Shown in pieces: positions 13,501 to 20,946 of a stretch of 64,000 bases of DNA. The notes under the pieces were generated by a model, which was given only the letters and a program-made list of their open reading frames with translations, had not been told where the DNA came from and ran no database searches. The position numbers and the translations under genes were made by a program. Position 1 is the stretch's first letter. Each line of letters begins with the position of its first letter. The DNA comes from Morinoia aosen (taxonomy: Eukaryota; Arthropoda; Malacostraca; Amphipoda; Talitridae), in assembly GCA_030386875.1 (NCBI GenBank), contig CM059569.1:49081842-49145841 (forward strand), written 5' to 3'.

Positions 13501-16500
13501 GAATTAGCAAAGTGAGATGATGTTGCGGCATCAATTTTATATATTGTGGTTGAATTGCACGTTCACAAGCTATTTCACTCCTGAACCCGTGATACCGTGG
13601 TAGAAATTTTTGCAATCTGCCTTCTGGTCACATATTCTACCTGGTTTGAAAGTTCTAGTGTAACCCAATATTGGGGCAGAATATTTTTCTTGAATGGTTG
13701 GTAATCTAAATCTAGTAATAGAAATATAGTGATAGTAATCTTGAAAATAACTTTCCCATGACTATTTAATCTGTGCGTGCCTTTCTTAAATATCCTGTAA
13801 GTATAATATTAATTTAGCTTTAACATCTAAACGACTATATCTGAAAACATTTGGGAGTAGTGAGCACTATTATGTACAATAGCCAACCTAATCGATTTCC
13901 ATACTTACTCGAACTTCAGCAAATGTCATCTCGGGGAACTAATAGTACCCCTGGTGTGTTTATTTATTGTTTGCTATCCGCTTTTTAAAAATCTGCTTCT
14001 CCGATTTGATTTGAAGAATACCTAATGACCGTATCTGTGATACGAGTTTTACCAGTGCACGAGTACAAAAATATTTTAACCGCAAGTACTACAGGGTTGG
14101 ATATATTTGTTTGGCATCCACATTTGAGAATTTATATAAGGAAAATATCAAACCCCGTCGTTTTTGACGGGCCGTGTACGCTACAGTAATCTAGTGATAG
14201 TAATCTTGAAAATAACTTTCCCATGAAAATTCAATCTGAGCGTGCATTTTTATAAACACCGTGTATGTATAATATTTGTTTAGCCTTAACATCTGAACGA
14301 ATATATCTGGAAAATTTCAGAGGTAGTGAGCAGTTACGATAATAATGGAGATGATACCGTGCAGTGACGGGAGGCACGAGCCGCCTGGGCGCGTACCAGC
14401 TCAACGTGGCCAAAGCGCGAGCTCTCAGCCTCAACCCCGCGCCTCCCCCCACCCAGCCTCTGGCCTCCCAGCAGCCTCTCTTCGGGTGCGTCGTCGCATT
14501 CTGCTGTGTTCTAGCCTCTTTGTTCCATTATCACGGATGTATTAGTGCATCACGGACGTATTGGTGCATCACATATGTATAAGTCCGCCTCTCTTTGGGT
14601 GCGTCGTCGCATTCTGCTATGTTCTATACCAGGGCTTTTCAACCGGGGGTGCATGTACCCATAGGGGTACATTTAACATACTTCATGTGTTGAATTGTGC
14701 GGTATATTTTTTCATGCAACCGTATAAGTGTATAAAGTTATTAATTATTAAGCGTATTTTAATAATTTCTTAAACCTTTAATTGTGCTGGGGGGTACATT
14801 AAGGTACACCATTAAACTAAGAGGGTACACTACATTAGAAAGGTCGAAAAGCCCTGTTCTATACTCTCTGAGACATCGATACAATACTCTGGTGCAGATT
14901 CACGTGTACCATTTTCACCATTTACTTCCCCTGAAAAATTCTCTTGCCTTCTAAAATAATTCATAATTTGGAAATTTTTATTTTAATTCTATTTTTCTTC
15001 AGATTATTATTACTCGTTACTTTTTGTCCCATTTTCAAGTGTTCATTAAACGTTTAACTGAGGATCAAAACATCAATATACACGGTGTTGGTGGAACTCT
15101 TGGTACAAACTTCGGCTACTAGTAGAAAATACAAATTTAAACACTTTTTCATCAGTGAAAAAATATCGAAAAACGCTTAGTTTTTTAATTATAGGGCTTT
15201 GAAGTTTTTTTATAGGCTTAGAAGTAGCCATTATGTGTACTTGAAATGCGCTCAGATAGATCTGGCATAGGATATTTCTCAGTAATAGTCGGTAATAGTT
15301 CTCGGTTAACGTCAGTTAAGCTTGCGGTATCTATGCACATTCAAATTTCTTTTTTACCCTATTCCGATTTCTTCAGTACGGGTACTATGGTACTACTCCA
15401 CGGGGAATTACTGTGCTCAATTATATCTAATGCTAATAGTTCCTTGCACTGTCAGTCAGTTTCTTTGTCAACGGGCTCTGATGAAAATTTCCGTGGTCTT
15501 TGCTATACTGGAGTGCTGTCACTCAAATCTATTCTGTGAGGTCTAACTTTAGCTCTTCCTATGGGAAATTCATTCTTGCTAATGGTGTCCTGTGATATAG
15601 CCAGCATTTCATATACTAATTGTTTCTCCTCAAAAGTAATATCTGAAATTATCTTGTCTTTAAGACTCTCTTCTGATCAACAGGTGTTTAAACAGGCCTT
15701 GTCCGAGCTGAATACATGGCAGGCCTTCTTTTTTGTTGAATTAAAAATGTATTTTTTGTTACCGACTATTTTTCTTGGTTCACTGTCTCTTCTCTTTCTA
15801 CCCATATTACTTTCTTCAACTTTTTTCAATATGTATTCATGAACTTCCTTTAATCTTGCTTTTTCTTTTTTAATCTTGCTTTTCATGCTGAGTGTGGGGA
15901 ATCATTTTGTGCATAGAGTCTCCGTTCCCTTAGTTCCACACCACATAGTGCTTACCTCATTCTTTACTTGGGAAGACCTTTGTTGTGGTCATTGGCTTAA
16001 TTTAACTTTTAATTTAATGTGCTACTCAGTTTCTTTCTTATGGTTGATTTGATGTCATATTTGCCTACCGAAATAAAGCGTAGAACAGTCAACACAAGTG
16101 CAACGGGTATTTTAAATCAGATTCGGAGACTTTGATTTTTTGAGACAGTGAAGTACTCAATTTTTTGCCTCAAACTGTGTACCTCATCACTTGCATCGCA
16201 TTAGGTAGTATTTATCCTATATGGGAATAGGTGTATGGAAGCTAAAGTTTTTGGCATGAGAAATTGTCAATCTAGAAAAAAGTACCTTACGAAATTTGAC
16301 AGGCGATCAACCTCAGGTTAGACTTGGAGTGCACTTGTATTACGAAGTTCCCAGCTGTTTCGTGAATATCTTAAAAAACAAAAATTTAAACTTCAAGCTT
16401 TGTGGTACAATGTGTTTTTTGTGTTTCTCCATTCATTTTGATATTTCTTCAGAACGCTGGGGACGCAAAACAACTTTGGAGCGACTAACTTCATGGGAGG

Positions 16501-19500
16501 CTCAGGTCTTGCTGGCGGAACTTCAGTTTTTGGGTCCTCCTTGACGGGCTCTACTTTTGGTAACACTGGAACTTCTGCGTTTGGCAGCACTGGAGCCTTC
16601 GGTAACCCTGGAACGTCTGCATTTGGTAACACTGGAACTTCAGCCTTCGGTAATAGCAACACTTCAGCATTCGGGAATACAGGAACATCTGCTTTTGGTA
16701 GCACTGGAACTTCAGGTTTTGGGAATACTGGAACTTCAGGTTTTGGGAATACTGGAACTTCAGGCTTTGGGAATACTGGAACGTCAGCATTCGGAAACAC
16801 AGGAACTTCTGCCTTTGGCACTTCTGCCTTTGGTAACACGAGTGGGTCGAGTTTTGGCAACATTGGTGGCTCTGCCTTTGGCAACACCAGCTCAAGCCAG
16901 CCCAGCGGCTCCCTCTTTTCATCTCCGTTTGGACAGAGCAACAAACTTTTCAGTAAGTTTTTCGTACTCTTTATTTCTCATGGAAATGCATGCGCTTCAA
17001 CTTCTTTCTTTTTGACCTATACTAACGTTGTGGTTTTTATCCGAGCCTAGGATGACGTTCATCTATAGTTTGTGTTTGGTCAAATTTGGATCTTACATAA
17101 TTGAAGCAATACAAATTTTATGATACATTTTATTAAAGTTACTGAGTGGAGTTATTTTCTTGTGCTTACACAAAAGTTAGTAAGCATCTTATTGCACCTG
17201 AAATTTCAATGAATTCACGCAAGTTTCATTGATGATGGTCTAGCGTCACAGATTTCAAGTTATAAGTTGCCAGATTTTTCTTATAGCACTACATTTCCAG
17301 TAGAAATACTTGTGAGAATCACAGAAGCATGGAATTTGCACCAGTTTTTCTTACACTCTATGCTGTTGCACTATCTGAAATATTGATACGCTTGTTCCTA
17401 CCGACCTTCCTATTCCTGGGTGGCATGCTTTTGCTAATTACGCTGATTTTGAATTCAGAAGCTTAAAGATAAAATGTATGTGTGATAGTACGCCATAATA
17501 GCCCCCCTCAGGGAGATACAACTATTGTATCTATGAGAATGAGCGCTTCTTGGGGGAAAATGTGAGATTCTGAGCTGAAGGCTTAATAGGCCTTCCTATT
17601 TTATGAATAGGACAGGTTTGTGTTATTTTACGGACAATATCTTTTCGGTTCACTGCTGTTGCTTTTTCAGCCCCGTGGACTTTCAAGTTTTGCCTTGGTT
17701 CATGAACTTCTTTTTTAATTTGCGGCTTTCATGCGCACAGATTGGGGTTTTGTGTGGGAACATGCTTTGTGTACAGATTCCCAATTCCTGAATTCCACAC
17801 AAATTGTGTTATCGTCATTCCATTCTTTAGAATACTTTTTTATGCGTAGAGAGGCTTAAACTTAATTCGTCTTCCCAACGCGAGTAAAATAACCAACATC
17901 CTGTATAGGAATTACGGCGAAATTCCTTCAAGTAAACAAAAATTAGTTTGGTGGACCCTAACATTTAAATTGAATTAAAAAAAAAGTGAAATATCGAAAT
18001 CATTCTAGAAGTGGCGTGACCCTCAAGTCATCATCTCTCAGAACGTTTCTACCAGACAATATTATTGGTGTGCAACCTTTATTTATCGCAGTAATTTTTT
18101 TACAGACTAAGTGCACTCTTTAGTTGCTGTATGAAATTGCTGTGTAAGCCTTTAGGTGTTATTGATGTCCATGTCGAGTAAACTGAACGCGATAAAGTTG
18201 TGGATGCAAGATCTCGTCTTGAAGTAGAGCGCAATTTTAGGTTCTTGAGTACTTCCCCCTCCCCCTCAAGGGGATACCACTATTGTATATTTAGGAATTA
18301 GCACTCCCAGGGGAAAATGTGAGGGTCTGAGCTGAGAGTTAGGAATTTTGTTGAAATAAAATGTTTTTGTTTTATAAAGGACTGCATCGGTTTGATGCTG
18401 TCCTGTGCATAGATTCCACGTTCCCTCAATCCAACACCAAATAGTACCTTCCTTATTTCTCTCTTGGGAGCATATTGTTTGTGGTAAGGGAGGCTTGAAC
18501 TAACTTTAATCTAACCTTGCCTACTCTTTTTTTTTTTGGGGGGGGGGGGGGGGGGGAATTTAACTGCAACACCACAACATTTATTCGTGCTTCGTATTCA
18601 TGCTTCACTAACCGAACCAAATGCTGTACACAAATGGTGTAAGGGTAACCAAACTTACGGCTTGTACTTCAAAAACAATAATTCTTTTTGTGTGTTGGGA
18701 GTTTTCTGTTTGACACATTTATTGATGCTTAACGTGCGACTCGAACTTGACGCTTTACCATTCCTCGCATAAGAAGAGCGCCAGTGTGGTAGGCGTTCCG
18801 CCGCTAACGCCGTGTGTTTGTGTCCTTGCAGAGACGTGAGAGTGATGCGCTTTACGCTACTGGCAGCACGTGAGTTTCCTCCTGCTCTACATCCTGGCTG
18901 CAACTCTTCCTCCTCTATCCTGGGCTCACCAACTGCCTCTTTAACGCATTTTGATGCTACTAACAACACTAACTTATGGCTTAGTTCCATAGACTCCATG
19001 TTGAGACTGTCGTCTTCCTAGGTGTCTGTCCATGAAGTCGCCTTAATTTGGTGTCGACCTCTCGCTTATCAATTCATGTAGTTAGCTAAATTTGTTATCA
19101 ACTTCTTACCTGCCAATTTCTTGTTTTATATTTTCAATTATTTGCATTCATGGAATTTTATTCATGGGTACTACAGGTTTTGAAAATATTATCGGTTTAA
19201 GATATTCTTGATGCACATATGGTCTTATCGTAGTGTTATTAAAGCTCGTGCATTGGTCACTTGCTGCTTTCCCTCACTTTCCTGTTTTAAAATTTCTGCC
19301 TCGCTCTTTCATCGTACTCGTTCCTACATATTTTGTGTCAACTTTGTAAAAGTATATCATGACTTGCCTTACGTGTGGCCTCTCATCCACTGCGAGAGAA
19401 TTCTTTTTTTTATGACTTAACAGCATTTTGGTGGAACATGAATTTTACAGCCGAAAATGGACGCGCTTCTGCAATTTTTGCAAATAAATTTTAGGTACCA

Positions 19501-20946
19501 AATTTCTTTTAATTTTACGTTTTCTAGGCGCAGAATGTAAGGGACCCACCTTGTTTGATTTCACTCTCCTTTAATTCCCTACTAGTAGTGTTTCTTTCCC
19601 TTCTTTCTTGGGAACACGTTCGTTGTAGTTAGGAAGCATCTAACTTATAATTTTATCGCCATCCGAGAAGCTTCTCTCGGATATCTTTTAATTTTGCTGC
19701 TTCTAGGCGCTGAGTGCAGGGAACACACCTTGAGGTTTGATTTCTCTTTCTCTTAACTCCATACAAGTGGTGCTTCCCTCCTTCCTCTCTTGGGAACATG
19801 TTCATTGGAATTTTTGGGGATTTAACTAACTTATAATTTGATGGGTATCTGAAAAGCTTCTCGAAATTTAAAGGTTTCAGTGACCAACATTTGAGTAATT
19901 TGGGCTCGTACTTGAGAACTCATTCCATTCTCTCTCATGCATGCAGCATTAGCAAGCTAGCAGCAAATATTCTCATTTATTCTGAATGCCTATTACAGTG
20001 AGTCTTGAAGTGGTTCTAGTTATGTAGTTTCTGCAGTTAGCGGTTGTTGAGAATTGGGTGGACCGTTGTTCCCACGCTATGTAGCATGCAAACGTCTGTT
20101 ACATTAGCTTGAACTCAGTCATTATAAACTAGCGGCTGAATGGAGACCAAGGCAGGATAAAACTACTGATGTTCTACGTAATGCGTATAACGTATGACTT
20201 TCTCAGCAGGAACATAATTCAGAATGCAGCACGCTTACGTGTCCTTCAAATTTTGTTATGCATACCTCGATGAAATATAGCTAGAGCACTGCTAGAAGCT
20301 TCAACTCTTATCGCCTGTACGACGTCGGTCGCTGTTGATATCCGCTGCATTTTTCTGAAATTTAATTGTAATTTTTTGGTACTCAATATTAAGTCAAGTA
20401 AGCTGTTGGTAAAGAGAGAGGGTAAAACTAATGTACTTATATTATTTTGAAATTTTTCGGAGTTCAATGCTGGAATACATATATAAGCATAGTTTTCCTA
20501 ATAAAAACCAGTATTTCCTACCTGTTACATTCGTTTTTTTGCATGCCATTGCACGAAGTCCGAGGTAAGTTATTGCCGTTGTTAGAAACATGCTCAGAAG
20601 CTGTCTCTTTCCCTCTAACCAAAAATGTATGATTGACGTTGGCTGGTTATCAATTGTAAATTGCTGCATGGGATTGTTTAGCTCAGAACTTAATGATGGT
20701 GTAGCTTTGCTGTGAGGGCTGTAGCTACACGTCCAGCTTACAATGCTGTAGCATGATTGATTATAACTATTGCATCTGGCTACTGGTAGTCAGTAATTAT
20801 CATTATTGTTGGCATTATCGAGCTACACGAGACATCATCAGTTCGAGTACTGGTATACTTCTTTTTCTTTACTAAAGCTCTAACATATTATGTTCTCCTC
20901 AGGCTCGGCCCCCGATGATGACAGCCGCCGCAAGAGGAGACTTTGA
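1408..20946 (+). CDS. Nup58: Nucleoporin Nup58 (p58/p45), 3' part, nine exons
   Basis: Joined exons 1408-1518, 4395-4482, 5977-6151, 6808-6900, 9399-9501, 13008-13238, 14365-14485, 16453-16952 and 20903-20946 give one open frame of 487 residues ending in TGA. All introns are GT-AG and all eight phase pairs agree. Residues 1-50 are Gly/Leu/Thr-rich, like the N-terminal repeat region of the family. Residues 52-260 are the helical coiled-coil core; the block ALxTxKTPxxLQ...APxxYF typical of Nup58 appears as [22 protein letters not shown]. Residues 300-470 carry about 19 FG dipeptides, and the end is basic (RRKRRL). Known role of the family: with Nup54 and Nup62 it forms the central transport channel complex of the nuclear pore, where FG repeats bind import and export receptors. 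The N-terminus is outside the window. Start of exon 1 and end of exon 6 are the least certain borders. Confidence 0.92.
1570..1977. repeat. Minisatellite block 1, 20-bp unit
   Basis: GGTGCACTGTTGTGTTGTGT repeats about 18-20 times with minor variants, starting about 50 bp inside the first intron. It is open in several frames because no unit contains a stop; the Cys/Val-rich and Thr/Gln/His-rich translations are artefacts. Confidence 0.95.
1978..2187. repeat. Minisatellite block 2, 18-bp unit
   Basis: GTGTGCCACACGATGCTG repeats about 11 times, nearly without change. It directly follows the 20-bp block and shares GTGCCACAC and GCTGGTG with the next one. Confidence 0.95.
2188..3954. repeat. Minisatellite block 3, 21-bp unit, about 84 copies
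   Basis: The unit GTTGTGCCTCCCAACGCTGGC is organised in sub-blocks of one variant each: mixed units, about 11 with CTCCCAACGCTGGC, about 7 with CTCACAACGCTGGG, about 30 with CTCCCAATGCTGGC, then about 17 again with CTCCCAACGCTGGC. Because the unit is a multiple of three, long open frames arise on both strands; I do not regard them as genes. The array lies inside Nup58 intron a. Confidence 0.95.
4395..4482 (+). CDS. Nup58: Nup58 exon b (linker to the coiled coil)
   Basis: It starts after CACGTGCAG in phase 1 and ends TTTGA/GTGAGT in phase 2. The encoded stretch [18 protein letters not shown] leads into the helical core. An alternative acceptor at 4376 (after TTTAATATAG) is in frame within the exon but does not match the phase of exon a. 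Confidence 0.85.
4483..4660. repeat. Imperfect repeats at the start of Nup58 intron b
   Basis: Directly behind the donor the phrase TTGCTGTCAGC(A/G)GCTGTTG recurs, with a GCT-rich tract, followed by two copies of a GTGTTTGAGGGG(T/C)TGTG phrase. Confidence 0.6.
4661..5976. other. Nup58 intron b, remainder
   Basis: AT-rich intron with no recognisable gene, RNA or mobile element. The open frame at 5539-5766 has no family resemblance and an intron-like composition. Confidence 0.6.
5977..6151 (+). CDS. Nup58: Nup58 exon c (coiled-coil core)
   Basis: Acceptor TTTTTGTTTTTCCAG and donor GCC/GTGAGT. It encodes [20 protein letters not shown] and then a heptad-like helix ending in NGLKEKIVA. The last about 40 bases plus the 5' splice site reappear several times in the next intron. 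Confidence 0.92.
6109..6800 (+). repeat. Tandem copies of exon c tail plus 5' splice site
   Basis: A unit of about 120-135 bp spans the end of exon c, its donor and the following intron bases. The phrase CTCAAGGAGAAGATTGTCGCC followed by GTGAGT and CTTCATGGTGC recurs at about 6132, 6259 (near identical, donor intact), 6386, 6512 and 6645, with rising decay; traces continue to the acceptor of exon d. The intervening part (CATCTCAAGCGG...AGCATTGCTG) recurs with the same spacing. The whole intron therefore looks like decayed tandem copies of its own 5' end. Confidence 0.8.
6808..6900 (+). CDS. Nup58: Nup58 exon d (family signature block)
   Basis: Exactly 31 codons, phase 0 at both ends, acceptor GCTGTGCAG and donor AGG/GTACGT. 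It encodes [20 protein letters not shown] and LAPELYFSR, the block most diagnostic for Nup58. Confidence 0.95.
6976..7142. repeat. Tandem repeat, about 34-bp unit, 5 copies
   Basis: GGTCTAGACAGCAACTGCAT with GCATTTGGAAGGA recurs five times near the start of Nup58 intron d. Each unit carries an XbaI-type TCTAGA. Confidence 0.9.
7143..8138. other. Nup58 intron d, middle part
   Basis: AT-rich DNA with no supported gene or RNA. The open frames here are short and lack family resemblance. Confidence 0.6.
8139..8591 (+). mobile_element. LTR- or promoter-like fragment
   Basis: A relatively GC-rich block in an AT-rich intron with three diverged copies of a roughly 60-bp phrase (GCGCTGACCGGTCG, CGCACTGACCTGTCG, CGTGCTGACGTGTACCG). 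A TATAAAA at 8462 and an AATAAA at 8566 about 100 bp later give the spacing of U3-R-U5 in an LTR. I find no convincing TG...CA ends or target duplication, so solo-LTR identity is a guess. Confidence 0.3.
8592..9007. other. Nup58 intron d, AT-rich part
   Basis: Nothing identified. A 75-codon minus-strand frame (8582-8809) has no recognisable family. Confidence 0.5.
9008..9385 (-). mobile_element. Family R interspersed repeat, nearly full length
   Basis: Family R is defined here as running 5' GATTAGAT...TTTAAGCCTCCCTA to 3' GATACAATAGTTGTATC plus CCCCTGAGGGG, about 380 bp, with no coding capacity. This copy reads in reverse: CTCCCAGGGGGAAATGTG, GTTGAAATAAAATG, TTTTTTCGGTTCACTG, CAGCACCTACTACTTTCTTC, ACACTAAATGGTTCC and AGGGAGGCTTAAAC in order. 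It ends 14 bases before exon e, so it probably supplies part of the intron end. Confidence 0.8.
9399..9501 (+). CDS. Nup58: Nup58 exon e (coiled coil)
   Basis: Acceptor GCGCGTGTAG and donor GATGCTG/GTGAGT. It encodes [20 protein letters not shown] and so on, the helix after the signature block. It exits in phase 1. Confidence 0.93.
9493..9752 (+). repeat. Tandem 38-bp repeat seeded by exon e end and 5' splice site
   Basis: Seven to eight units begin with (G/A)TGATGCTG, the last nine coding bases of exon e, followed by a GTGAGT-like hexamer and GTTGTGTAGGGTGGTGGTGT. Unit starts are near 9493 (the real exon end), 9529, 9556, 9599, 9637, 9675 and 9713. Later units have GATAAGT, GATGAGC, GATGAGG or GGGAAGT in place of GGTGAGT. 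Confidence 0.85.
9789..9800. repeat. Target site duplication of RTE-like LINE, left
   Basis: ATGCATGTCATA here is identical to 12097-12108 at the other end of the element. Confidence 0.85.
9801..12096 (-). mobile_element. RTE-like LINE, internally deleted
   Basis: A 2.3-kb minus-strand element between 12-bp direct repeats. Its 3' end (low coordinates) is a (TATG)n tail, CATACATACATA on the plus strand, as in RTE-clade elements. Its 5' end has a G-run (13-14 Cs on plus) and a GC-rich leader. It encodes an apurinic-type endonuclease and the first part of reverse transcriptase. The rest of the RT, including the Y-x-D-D box, is missing: the frame runs straight into a short 3' region. RTE assignment rests on single-ORF structure, tail and RT motif style, not on a search. 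Confidence 0.85.
9878..11975 (-). pseudogene. RTE-like ORF: endonuclease plus partial RT
   Basis: Reading from about 11975 down, [10 protein letters not shown] and [10 protein letters not shown] are the first endonuclease blocks. An in-frame TGA at 11660-11662 interrupts the domain; the frame resumes with [22 protein letters not shown] and [11 protein letters not shown] follows with [24 protein letters not shown] and [12 protein letters not shown]. It then stops at 9878 without the catalytic aspartate pair. Both the stop and the deletion make it inactive. Confidence 0.85.
12097..12108. repeat. Target site duplication of RTE-like LINE, right
   Basis: ATGCATGTCATA, identical to 9789-9800. Confidence 0.85.
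12330..12570 (-). mobile_element. Family R repeat, old and decayed copy
   Basis: Order of blocks matches reverse family R: TTTTCGGTT, GCATCTATTACTTTTTCATT, TACTGTTTCTATGCGCAGA, then GGTTAGGAGGCTTGAACAAA. Many substitutions. Confidence 0.5.
12571..13007. other. Nup58 intron e, 3' part
   Basis: No gene seen. It ends with the T-rich tract and the GTGTGCAG acceptor of exon f. Confidence 0.6.
13008..13238 (+). CDS. Nup58: Nup58 exon f (last helix and linker)
   Basis: Acceptor GTGTGCAG. It encodes [14 protein letters not shown] and the helix that follows, then a proline- and alanine-rich linker. It is strongly GC-rich against AT-rich introns. The donor GACC/GTCAGT is the only GT near the end that gives the phase-1 exit needed by exon g; the donor at 13198 would be in the wrong phase. 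Confidence 0.85.
13251..13409. repeat. Two-copy tandem repeat at start of Nup58 intron f
   Basis: Two units of about 75-83 bp share GTAGTTCTCA or TCGTTCTCA, GTTGTGGTTGCAGTTTT and TTGTTGGAATTTTTGC in the same order. The first begins 12 bases after the donor of exon f. Confidence 0.8.
13720..13875. repeat. Direct duplication in Nup58 intron f, copy 1
   Basis: GTGATAGTAATCTTGAAAAT, CTTTCCCATGA and TTTAGC(T/C)TTAACATCT recur in the same order at 14185-14345, about 465 bp away and with roughly 15-20 percent differences by eye. The second copy ends right before exon g. Confidence 0.75.
13876..14184. other. Nup58 intron f spacer
   Basis: AT-rich; nothing recognised between the two copies of the duplication. 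Confidence 0.5.
14185..14345. repeat. Direct duplication in Nup58 intron f, copy 2
   Basis: Second copy of 13720-13875. It lies directly upstream of the exon g acceptor. Confidence 0.75.
14365..14485 (+). CDS. Nup58: Nup58 exon g (linker into FG region)
   Basis: Acceptor ACCGTGCAG, donor TTCGG/GTGCGT in phase 2. It encodes [20 protein letters not shown] and then a proline-rich stretch ending in PLFG, the first FG of the C-terminal domain, whose Gly codon is split by the intron. Confidence 0.9.
14583..14629 (+). repeat. Copy of exon g end plus 5' splice site
   Basis: CGCCTCTCTTTGGGTGCGTC, then GTCGCATTCTGCTATGTTCTA, repeats the true exon end and intron start at 14474-14512 with about four differences, 110 bp downstream. 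The donor GGGTGCGT is intact in the copy. Between the two lie two copies of a GTATTAGTGCATCAC-type phrase. Confidence 0.85.
14622..14864. mobile_element. hAT-type MITE with 8-bp target duplication
   Basis: Element 14630-14856 (227 bp) begins CAGGGCTTTTCAACC and ends GGTCGAAAAGCCCTG, an imperfect terminal inverted repeat of hAT style. It is flanked on both sides by TTCTATAC (14622-14629 and 14857-14864), the 8-bp duplication hAT elements make. There is no coding capacity. It sits in the duplicated splice-site copy of Nup58 intron g. Confidence 0.9.
14865..15689. other. Nup58 intron g, middle part
   Basis: AT-rich, no recognised gene or element. Confidence 0.55.
15690..16020 (-). mobile_element. 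Family R repeat, decayed copy
   Basis: Reverse orientation blocks TTTTTTGTTGAATTAAAAAT, TCTTGGTTCACTGTC, TTACTTTCTTCAAC, ATTCATGAACTTCC, GCATAGAGTCTCCGTTCCCT, ACACCACATAGTGC and TTGTGGTCATTGGCTTAATTTA follow family R in order. Confidence 0.6.
16021..16452. other. Nup58 intron g, 3' end
   Basis: Nothing recognised apart from the acceptor of exon h (TTTTGATATTTCTTCAG). Confidence 0.55.
16453..16952 (+). CDS. Nup58: Nup58 exon h (FG-repeat domain)
   Basis: This 500-base exon encodes about 18 FG dipeptides, mainly as an eight-residue unit FGNTGTSA or FGNTGTSG (24 bp at DNA level). FG domains are unfolded and bind transport receptors. Donor TTCA/GTAAGT, phase 1. The near-identical 24-bp units suggest recent repeat turnover, so copy number may vary between individuals. 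Confidence 0.95.
16953..17494. other. Nup58 intron h, 5' part
   Basis: Ordinary AT-rich intron. Unlike most other introns of this gene it shows no tandem array behind the donor. Confidence 0.55.
17495..17875 (-). mobile_element. Family R repeat, nearly full length
   Basis: Starts CCCCTCAGGGAGATACAACT and ATTGTATCTATGAGAAT, then GGGGGAAAATGTGAG, CTTTTCGGTTCACTGCTGT, TTCATGAACTTC, ACAGATTCCCAATTCC and AGAGGCTTAAACTTAATTCG. Confidence 0.75.
17876..18244. other. Nup58 intron h spacer
   Basis: AT-rich spacer between two family R copies; nothing else seen. Confidence 0.5.
18245..18525 (-). mobile_element. Family R repeat with internal deletion
   Basis: CCCCCTCAAGGGGATACCAC, TTAGCACTCCCAGGGGAAAA, AGGGTCTGAGCTGAGAGTTA and CGGTTTGATGCTGTCCTGTG, then it jumps to GCATAGATTCCACGTTCCCT and AAGGGAGGCTTGAACTAAC. 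About 90 bp of the middle (the ACTTTCTTCTTCAAC part) is missing. Confidence 0.75.
18527..18556. repeat. T11-G19 homopolymer junction
   Basis: Eleven Ts are followed directly by nineteen Gs, right at the end of a family R copy. The long G-run could fold into a G-quadruplex or could be a sequencing or assembly artefact. Confidence 0.95.
18557..19504. other. Nup58 intron h, middle part
   Basis: No supported exon. A 38-base stretch at 18833-18870 lies between an AG and a GTGAGT but does not keep the reading frame (see rejected items). Confidence 0.5.
19505..19850 (-). mobile_element. Two tandem partial family R copies
   Basis: Two adjacent truncated copies (19505-19650 and 19685-19850) share TTTTAATTTT(A/G)C(G/T), CTTCTAGGCGC(A/T)GA, GGGAACACACCTTG, TTGATTTC and CTTGGGAACA(C/T)GTTC. 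They look like the 3' half of reverse family R, duplicated in tandem. Confidence 0.5.
19851..20902. other. Nup58 intron h, 3' part
   Basis: AT-rich; nothing recognised up to the TTATGTTCTCCTCAG acceptor. Confidence 0.5.
20903..20946 (+). CDS. Nup58: Nup58 terminal exon
   Basis: After CTCCTCAG the exon reads [14 protein letters not shown] and TGA. The short basic C-terminus agrees with the lysine/arginine-rich end of other Nup58 proteins. The preceding intron is 3.95 kb. No canonical AATAAA is seen within a few hundred bases downstream. Confidence 0.88.

Noticed and set aside
18833-18870. 38-base candidate Nup58 exon between CTTGCAG and GTGAGT
   Set aside because: Joined to exon h in phase 1 it gives an immediate stop, whereas exon h joins directly to 20903 in frame and yields a typical basic C-terminus. 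It could still be a rare alternative terminal exon.
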